DNA of 64,000 bases, taken from positions 152,472,692-152,536,691 of the forward strand of contig NC_051851.1 in the NCBI RefSeq assembly GCF_905115235.1. Reading direction: 5' to 3'. Origin of the DNA: Hermetia illucens. Lineage: Eukaryota; Arthropoda; Insecta; Diptera; Stratiomyidae. Both the position numbers and the translations under genes were made by a program. Each line of letters starts with the position of its first letter. The stretch's first letter is position 1. Below the pieces are notes generated by a model that saw only the letters and a program-made list of their open reading frames with translations, was not told the DNA's origin and searched no databases. This document shows, one piece after another, positions 57,481-64,000 of the stretch.

Positions 57481-58860
57481 GTGCCAAGTGCATGTAAGTG
57501 GGCAAAAGTAATCTGCCGGAATTCACACCAGTCTCCGAATCATACGGGGTTGCGCCTAGATTCTGCCAAATCCGATGTACTACCGTTCACCACGAAGCAC
57601 AAGGGCATGGGAGTAAATCGAGTAACGAAAGTCAAATATTTAACTTCTCTGGAAGACACATGTTGAAAACATGTGTCGAAAACCACAAGACCTCTGAGAA
57701 CTTGCGGGGAAAAAGGGGTGCACCCCGAAAATGCTGCACTGGATATACCCTGCAATAGTAAGGCCAGTGATTGCCTATGGTACGGTAATCTGGGCAAACA
57801 GACTGGCTTGCGTATGCACCAGTGGGGTAATGAGAACTTGTTCAACGGCATCCCTAGAGGACCTTTTGGGATTAAGACCTCTCCATCTGCACATACAGAT
57901 GCAGGCAAGGAAGGTGATCTTCAGAATGCTCGAGAGTACCAATGAGATGAGGTGCTGCCTAATTCGGAGGAAAATTGATATTCTTTCTTGGAGGCATCCC
58001 CTAATCGGTACCAAGGGATAACATGGCAACAAGGTTTCATTTCGATAAAAAGCACGTTGGAGGAGCAGAGCAAACTCGGAGAGCGGCATACGGCTTATAC
58101 CAGGAACTGATTGGCCCTGATGGATCCCTTACGCATGCGTGCCGTATCGATTGACCAAGGAAATCGTACTTTGGCACCAATGGGTAAGCACACTAGCATG
58201 TTTCAGGCGGAAATGGTGGGGAGGGGGGCAGAACATTGCTTTTCTAACCGACATCCAAGGGGCTATTAAGGCACTTAGGTTCTATCAGGGAAATTCTAAA
58301 CTTCCGTTCAATAAGGTCTAGACACTCTAGGTTCCAGGCCACATTGAGTTAGAAGGCAATAAAGGAGAGGACGAACTGGATAGGGAAGGATCAGCGACGT
58401 AACTATACTGGCCACAGCCATTCTGCGGAGTGGGAAATGGGTCCATGGCTACAACATTGTAAAATGAAGAGGAACGACCAAGAGGAATAGAACAGTCCAG
58501 AGTGTTGTTTAACCCTCACCAAGAAGAACTTCCGGATCGTAGTGGGAATACTCACTGGTCACTGCAGGCTAAACTATCACTTGGGAAAGATAGGGATATC
58601 TACGGACATTGTCTGTAGATTCTGTGAGGAAAGTGATGGAACCTTCGCACATGTTCTGGGTCAGTGTCCGGCACTTGTGCGAAGTAGGTTCAGGCACCTG
58701 GGGGATAATAATACCAGATGCCACTTTGAAACACAATAGTTCTTTAAGGACACAGTACGAGCCCCCAAGCCATATTGTTATTATTCTATGCACTCATAGG
58801 AGGTGCTTTGCTAACGTACGTCAAAGGTTTTAACTGAAGCTTGGAAAAACCTCGCTGTTC
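57481..58860 (+). mobile_element. LINE P, rear piece (RT thumb, RNase H, C-terminus)
   Basis: Plus strand. SAKSDVLPFTTKHKGMGVNR near 57550-57610 and YPAIVRPVIAYGTVIWANRL near 57740-57800 are RT thumb. RNase H traces: IAFLTDIQGAIKAL near 58235. The C-terminus at 58542-58739 is MGILTGHCRLNYHLGKIG followed by the CRFCEESDGTFAHVLGQCP knuckle. The palm (YADD region) is missing between the two P pieces, so more than a simple insertion happened there. Confidence 0.72.
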
Positions 58861-58960
58861 GGCCCAACCCCAATCGCAGTAGCTTTCTTTTCAAGCCTAA
58901 ACAGGAGAGTCCTTTGTCAATTTTCTTTCATTTCCGTTTTAATATTTTCAGGGAGAAACA

Positions 58961-58996
58961 GCATTTTGGCTCAGTTTCTAAAAAAAGAAGAAAATC
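58961..58996 (+). promoter_or_regulatory. Upstream block of small gene 3 with TCAGT
   Basis: TCAGT at 58971-58975 followed by an A-rich stretch (TTTCTAAAAAAAGAAGAAAAT). It is 249 bases before the ATG, a spacing close to that of genes 1 and 2. The match to their blocks is weaker than between genes 1 and 2. Confidence 0.4.
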
Positions 58997-59223
58997 AAGG
59001 AAAAAAGGACCAAATCGGCAATTTTAAATGCAAAATTTCTAAGTTAATTTTAAATTTTGGGTAATATTTATCTTATTTATCTGGAAAATTCTAAAAATCT
59101 AAATTGGCAAGTATAAATGGTAAAAACAAAGCGCAGAAAGATTGTAAATTGAGGAGGTCATTATTGATCGAGTAAAGACAATTTTCTTAAAAAAGGATAT
59201 CCATTTCCAAAGTGATGACTAAG

Positions 59224-60077
59224 ATGAACTCTGTAAGTCCTTGAATGCTAGACCTAGATTTAGATTTCGTGGTTTAATTTTGCACTCATTGTGAAATCAC
59301 TTCTATATCCTCCAGAATGTGATGTCGGAACAAATCGCGAGTAGAAAGGCGTCTGAATTTTCGGTGAGTATTTTGGAACCAGTATGTGGGCTAGGATTGG
59401 TGAAAACTCCCTTATTTGTGTTTCTAAGATGAACTGATCGCATATCAAAAAAGGCAGAACCTCATTCATCTCATGTACAGATTGAGAGGGTATACCATGG
59501 CAGCTGTTACCAGTTTAAAGATAGTTTGAGTTGCTATTAAGGGAGCTTGAAAATTTCCTAGCCCAGCCAGGAGATTCGAAAAAAGACATTTATTTGCAAA
59601 GTTATCCTTTCCTCATTTTCTAGGTTGAAAAGCGGACTGCCTTCATGAAAGTTGGAATAAATAACTGTAAACCTACTAAAGCGTCATCGTTGGGTAACAT
59701 GGACTGCAATAGGAGGAAGTCGGAATTGAAAGCTACTAGGTATTGTGAGACTCGGGTCTAGTTATGATACTGACTTTAACTCTTCTTCAAGGCGTGGAAT
59801 TGGTATCAAAGGAATTTGTGAAGGTTTGGATTGTCCAGATCCCGAAGATTCCCAAGATTTGGAACCTATTACCCCCGGTCCAGGAGGAATTTTCGCATGC
59901 GACCCATATATGCTACCTTACAGCAATGTATACTATCCAGCTGGCCCCTTTGGCCCCAGAGTGGAATTGTGCCCTTATGTCCCATTAACAGATAGCCCTA
60001 TGTCAAACGGTGGTGGTCATCGCTCTGGCAAAGGCAGCCGCAGTGAAAGGAAAAATCGCGGACGAGAAAGATGTTAA
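59224..60077 (+). CDS. Small gene 3 of the three-gene family
   Basis: Best model: join 59224-59232, 59624-59693, 59740-60077; 138 residues. The first coding exon ATG AAC TCT has donor gtaagt. The 391-base intron ends cattttctag. The next exon reads VEKRTAFMKVGINNC, with seven codons before Met, close to the six of genes 1 and 2. A 46-base intron (donor gtaaca, acceptor ctactag) would then join to IVRLGSSYDTDF in phase. That intron is very short and its acceptor weak. If it is not spliced, the frame is broken there and the gene may be a pseudogene. The C-terminus keeps FACDPYMLPYSNV, then YYPAGPFGPRVELCPYVP at residues 91-108, followed by a basic tail absent from genes 1 and 2 (GHRSGKGSRSERKNRGRERC). 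The main-exon motif has mostly silent changes relative to gene 2. Confidence 0.6.
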
Positions 60078-60146
60078 CCTTCAGTGCTATTCAGTTTTGC
60101 AGGTGTTTGTGGAGATTCCGGAATGTACTTTCCAATGCCTTGTTTT

Positions 60147-60152
60147 AATAAA
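60147..60152 (+). terminator. Poly(A) signal of small gene 3
   Basis: AATAAA 70 bases after the stop codon, in the right orientation. Confidence 0.6.
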
Positions 60153-60479
60153 TTTTTGTCATCGCAGTTTTGGCCTCTGTTTAAAAGGATATGAGTGAAT
60201 AATTGGCTTTCTTCTTGAGTAGGAGTAACCTCCGAAGGTTCGAGACTATGCCAGTCTTACCAAACAACCTATTACCACGGTTAGGGGGGCTGATCTCGCC
60301 GCAACTCATTGTGTTTTAAAATTTGATTTGTGCTCTAAAAAATATGTGCAAGGATTCTGTTCATTACGAAATTTCAAAGCGGTACCAGTTGTTTTAGGAG
60401 CTCTGGAAGGATATACGAAAGTTATGGATCTATCTTTAAGTCTATGCCAGGCGGACTATCTGAAAAGGATGTAGAAATT

Positions 60480-60770
60480 ATCTCGCCAAGGAGCAGGGCC
60501 TGTCGAAGGTAGTGCAATGGATGGTATCCATAGCACCCTGTGCGCTAACCAACAGCATTGACTTTAAAGAACAATGACCTTACTGCTGGACTCGTTGTTT
60601 CCAGCCTCGAAATAGGTGTCATCGAACTGGACCTGGTGAGTATCAGCCATATTACTCCTACAAGAAAATCATCAAGGCCGAGTGCCCGGGGGGAAACATA
60701 TCATATGAATGGTAATATCAGACAACTAATTCTCCAGGGATATTCTCAGTTAATATGACGCTAAGATCAT
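60480..60770 (+). mobile_element. LINE B3: ORF1 fragment
   Basis: Plus strand: GLVVSSLEIGVIELDLVSI, then HITPTRKSS, parallel to GLAILSLEMTAVELDIRST and HSTPTPKPS in B0. The rest of the element is absent. It abuts the poly-A end of M. Confidence 0.55.
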
Positions 60771-60773
60771 AGA

Positions 60774-62210
60774 TTTTTTTTTTGGAGTAGTGAGAATGCG
60801 TTTACGCACAGAGTGTTGGACTCCCGCAACAGCACGCTGGGGGACTACCAACTAAACACCTCCCTGTCATCAGAGAACTAGCCTGGAACCGTCTGACACA
60901 TTACTTCGGGCTAGCCCTCCCGCTCTCCCGGCTTTGGGAGCCTTCAAGTCAAGGAATTCCTTTCACCAACGGGAGGGGAGGGGAGGAAGGGAGTTTTGTT
61001 AGTTCAGGGAACCCCTTACCGTCCGATCCTTCTGCCGGTCGAGTTCAATCTTCTTCGTAGCAAGAAGAGTCCGAACATAATGCGCAATACGATTCCAGCT
61101 GCCAGCGCTCTTCAGCATCTCTCTGACAATGTTGTCTGGAGAGAGCTCCCCTGCGTCTGCATAAAGCTGCTGGCGGCTCGCCGTGCTTTCTGTTCAACCA
61201 TGGGTCTAATTTGGCGATGAGTCGCGCAGTCCACTTGCTCTTTGGCTCATTTTGCCAAGAAAGTTGTCACTCGCTAAGGGTGCGTTGACGTTCTTCACGG
61301 GCAACCACTTCTCTTAAGTTTTCACCCTTACGGCGATAGATAGCTTTGCGCTCCTTGGCAAGGAGGGCAACGGGGATCACTCCCGCAATCACCATCACAG
61401 CCGGTTCGGAGACGGTGCGATAAGCAGACGCCACTCGCAAAGCGAGGCGTTTACGATGCACCTCCTTGTCAAGGGCATCAGCCCATACCTCCGCACCATA
61501 GAGAAGGACGGACTGCGTTGCTCCCATGAGGAGACGTCTCCTAGTTGATATAGGGCCCCCGACATTCGCCATTAGCCGACTCAAGGCCGCGACTACTGCT
61601 GCAGCCCTGTCCGCGGCTGCTTTGATTTGCTCGAAGAAGCTCATCTTCGAGTCGAGCATTCAACCAAGGTATTTAATCGCTGGTTTTGACTCTATAGTCA
61701 ACTCGCCGATCGATATGGGACGCAAGGTCGAGATTCTCCTTCTGTTCAGGATGACTACTTCGGTTTTTTCTAGTGCAAGGTTGAAACCGTGATCCATCCG
61801 CTTATCCGTCGTATCAATATGCCAAGTCTGCTTTGCGCCTGTTCAAAAGTGCGTCCGGCAACAAGTGCCGCAACGTCGTCTGCATAACCGACCAGGCGCG
61901 ACTCTTCGGGCATATCGAGTCTCAGCAGACTATCGTAGGAAGCGTTCCAGAGGTCCGGCCCTAGGATGGATCCCTGCGCTACTCCCGATGTGATTTCCAT
62001 CCTCCTCTGGCCCTCTAGCGTCTCATAGAGCAGGGAGCGGCCTTTCAGATAATCCCTCAATATCCGCAAGAAATAGCTTGGCACGTGAAAGGAGTTCTCT
62101 AGTGTGCCTAGCATATCATCATCAAGATCATAGATTGGGAAGTGACGTTCGAGAATATACAGATGATCTGAAGCTTTTGTTCTAACAAATTTCGATGGCA
62201 AGGACCCGTG
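60774..62210 (-). mobile_element. LINE M: R1-type, 5' truncated, with poly-A tail
   Basis: Minus strand. RT frame 62201-61770: DLDDDMLGTLENSFHVPSYF, GVAQGSILGPDLWNASYDSL and VGYADDVAALVAG, with the catalytic YADD intact. The thumb and C-terminal frame 61659-61267 has LLMGATQSVLLYGAEVWADA. The coding end lies near 61010. The 3' untranslated part carries the CCAACACTCTGTGCGTAAAC sequence, then an A tail (T run at 60774-60782 on the plus strand). The fingers and endonuclease are missing. Confidence 0.82.
61770..62201 (-). pseudogene. LINE M reverse transcriptase palm
   Basis: 143-codon frame with the GSILGPDLWN box and YADDVAALV. It runs out of frame before the thumb at 61659. It starts inside the palm, because the copy is 5' truncated. 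Confidence 0.8.
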
Positions 62211-62541
62211 TCCTTCCCACCTGTGTGGAATTTAGAAGTGATAGTAATCGTTTTCGCACCAGGCGCGGAAGTTTTACCAACAAGTCAGCAGGATGAAGCC
62301 TTATACACCTCGATGCTCATCCTGCCGAGACAAAGAGGGAAATCTGAGAATGGGCATATTGGAGCGATGGGTTGAGCACTTTGATGAGCTACTGAACAAC
62401 CAAAACATCGGCGAGTTGGAGGTCCCGCCAACTGAAGACGACGGACAAATACTGCCACCACCAAGTTTAGGAGAAATAGTCCGTACAATTCATCGGTTTA
62501 AAAATCAAAAATCGCCAGGAGCCGATTGAATAACAGAAGAT

Positions 62542-63270
62542 TTGGTTAAATATGGAGGCGACCAGTTATACCAAGTGGTTCATCAACTTGTGCTCAAGGT
62601 ATGGGACAGCGAATCAATGCTTGACGATTGGCAACGAGGTATTATCTGTCTCATACATAAAAAGGGAGGTATCACGTTGCTGAGTACCATCTATAAGATA
62701 TTCTCCGCTATCTTGCTAGGCCGGATAGCCCCATACGCCCAGAACATCATTGGCCCTTACCAAAGAGGCTTCATTCCAGGCAAATCAGCAACAGATCAGA
62801 TTTTCTCTCTGCGGCAAACGATGGAAAAACTTTTGGAATATGGACAACAGTTGCACCATCTATTCATCGACTTTAAAGCCGCCTATGATAGCATAGCCAG
62901 GGTAAAACTGTACATGGCCATGAGAGAATTCGGTATCCCGACGAAATTAATAAGACTGACTAGGCTGACCCTGACCAATGTGCGAGGCCAGATAAAAGCA
63001 GCAGGATCATTCTCAAGACCATTCGACATCAACAACGGTCTACGACAAGGGGATGCCCTATCATGCGTCCTCTTTAACCTGGCCCTCGAGAAAGTGATCC
63101 GTGATGCTGATGTAAATGCAAGAAATACTATCCTCTTTGAGTGCACCCAACTACTGGCCTATGCTGACGATATCGACATCATGGGAAGAACCACCCGAGA
63201 CGTACAAACCGCCTTCGTCCAGATCGAGCAGGTGGCAATTGAGGCGAGATCTTGGGCTGCACATCAATGA
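62542..63270 (+). pseudogene. LINE F5 reverse transcriptase core
   Basis: 242-codon frame from fingers to palm. The first catalytic Asp is in FIDFKAAYDS and the YADD box is intact in AYADDIDIMG. GLRQGDALSC is the box before it. It stops at 63270 by a frame break before the thumb, which continues in other frames to 63560. Confidence 0.85.
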
Positions 63271-63576
63271 AGGCAAGACAAAGTATATGGTGGCAACGTC
63301 AGCACCGAAAACCAACCAACAACATCAAACCGAACTGGTCAAACAGGATGAATAAGGATAGGAGAATACAACTTTGAGACCGTTGATAATTTCTCCTATC
63401 TAGGGTCGAAAATCACAACTGATAACAGCTACGATGATGGCAGCCAAAGGAGCCTATTTCGGCTTACAAAAACTGTTCCGCTCGAAACGTCTCACCATAG
63501 GGTCAAAGCTCTTACTGTACAAGACTATGATCTTGTCAATCCTCATGTATTCCTCGGAAACTTCTTAGCAAGAACA

Positions 63577-63921
63577 TTGCGAATCCTCCGAGGAATTATT
63601 GGCCCCCTACATGAGGATGGACGATTGCGTAGCCTATATAACGACGAAATCTATGAACGATACCATGACCGTCCGGTCGTTGATAAAATCCGTCTCAAAA
63701 GGTTTCGGTGGGCGGGTCACTTAATCCGTATGGATGAGGATGATCCCACCCGGAAAGTCTATAAAGGCAATATCTATGGTAGAAAAAGAAGACGAGGCAT
63801 ACCCTGCCTAAGATGGAGCGATGGCGTAGGCCAGGACGCCAGACTGCTTTTAGGGATATCGAAATGGTGGACCTCGGCGCAAAACCGGGATGTCTGGAGT
63901 TCCTTATTAAGGCAGGCTTAG
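63577..63921 (+). pseudogene. LINE F5 C-terminal frame
   Basis: 114-codon frame: MRILRGIIGPLHEDGRLRSL, YHDRPVVDKIRLKRFRWAGH, KGNIYGRKRRRGIPCLRWSD and VWSSLLRQA. This is the piece repeated as F1, F2, F3 and F4 in the window. Confidence 0.85.
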
Positions 63922-64000
63922 ACCGGATACCGGTTGTTGCGCCGTTGGTGATGATGATGATGAGTAATCGTTTCGGGAGCTCTAAGGAGAGGGATACAAA

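Larger units (their letters stand above)
62250..63964 (+). mobile_element. LINE F5: longest copy of the F element
   Basis: Plus strand. RKFYQQVSRMKPYTP near 62265, ILERWVEHFDELLNNQ near 62360 and FKNQKSPGAD near 62500, followed by an in-frame TGA at 62527. RT frame 62542-63270: CLIHKKGG, RGFIPGKSATDQIFSLRQ, LFIDFKAAYDSIARVKLYMA, NNGLRQGDALSC and LAYADDIDIMGRT, with all catalytic aspartates. About nine codons between HKKG and ITLLST are missing compared with the usual box. The C-terminal frame 63577-63921 ends SAQNRDVWSSLLRQA. The 3' end is (GAT)n-like (TGATGATGATGA, up to 63964). No RNase H. The clade is unsettled, RTE-like by tail type. Confidence 0.85.

Noticed and set aside
46292-60077. 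The three small genes as parts of a repeated transposon
   Set aside because: Flanks differ apart from the short upstream block, introns are placed in conserved phase, the motif shows silent drift, and no LINE or terminal repeat frames them. A transposon origin would give similar flanks and neutral drift.
60010-60198. Second frame over the end of small gene 3
   Set aside because: It overlaps the conserved frame and runs into 3' untranslated sequence; composition gives no support.
1-64000. LTR retrotransposon, endogenous retrovirus or Polinton
   Set aside because: No long terminal repeats, protease, integrase, capsid or envelope motif noticed; all polymerases have LINE order. Terminal repeats were judged by eye only.
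1-64000. CRISPR array, tRNA or rRNA gene
   Set aside because: No regularly spaced repeats, cloverleaf boxes or rRNA stretches were recognised by reading; a structure-based scan was not possible.

Overview
The window looks like nuclear DNA from an insect, most likely a fly or midge (inference). The evidence is short GT-AG introns, an insect-type sugar-transporter gene with eight coding exons, TCAGT-like initiator motifs, and a heavy load of broken non-LTR retrotransposons (LINEs) of R1, RTE-like and LOA/I-like type. I see no rRNA, tRNA, CRISPR array or bacterial-style operon, and no LTR element. The LINE bodies are mutually similar in sets, so I give them local letters (A to R). Clade names rest on protein motifs read by eye.

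Layout. 0-8.3 kb: LINEs A1, B0, B1 and a short LINE tail. 8.3-25.8 kb: one host gene on the plus strand, a 12-TM major-facilitator sugar transporter (Tret1/SLC2-like), 579 codons in eight exons. Its first intron (9.4 kb) is packed with LINE debris (C, Q, D, E1, H1, H2). Its sixth intron (5.4 kb) holds a long antisense LINE (A2). 25.8-28.3 kb: little recognisable. 28.3-33.3 kb: minus-strand LINE debris (I1, K, L). 33.3-34.9 kb: AT-rich sequence without genes. 34.9-44.4 kb: a fairly well preserved R1-type LINE (J1, minus), fragments E2, F1 and R, then a decayed plus-strand relative (J2). 46-60.1 kb: three small, spliced, same-strand paralogous host genes, separated by LINE blocks with nested insertions (B2 inside N, F4 inside P). 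60.4-64 kb: B3, M and F5.

Main discovery candidate. The three small genes (46292-46740, 53209-53666, 59224-60077) share a near-invariant C-terminal block, YYPAGPFGPR[IV]ELCPYVP. They also share an unusual gene plan: a tiny first coding exon of ATG plus two codons, then a phase-0 intron, then the main exon. In addition they share a TCAGT/TGAGT-containing block about 250-272 bp upstream of the ATG. In the motif the DNA has drifted almost only at synonymous sites, so the proteins appear to be under purifying selection. I do not recognise the family. Nothing in the window ties these genes to the transporter; the neighbourhood is otherwise transposon filler.
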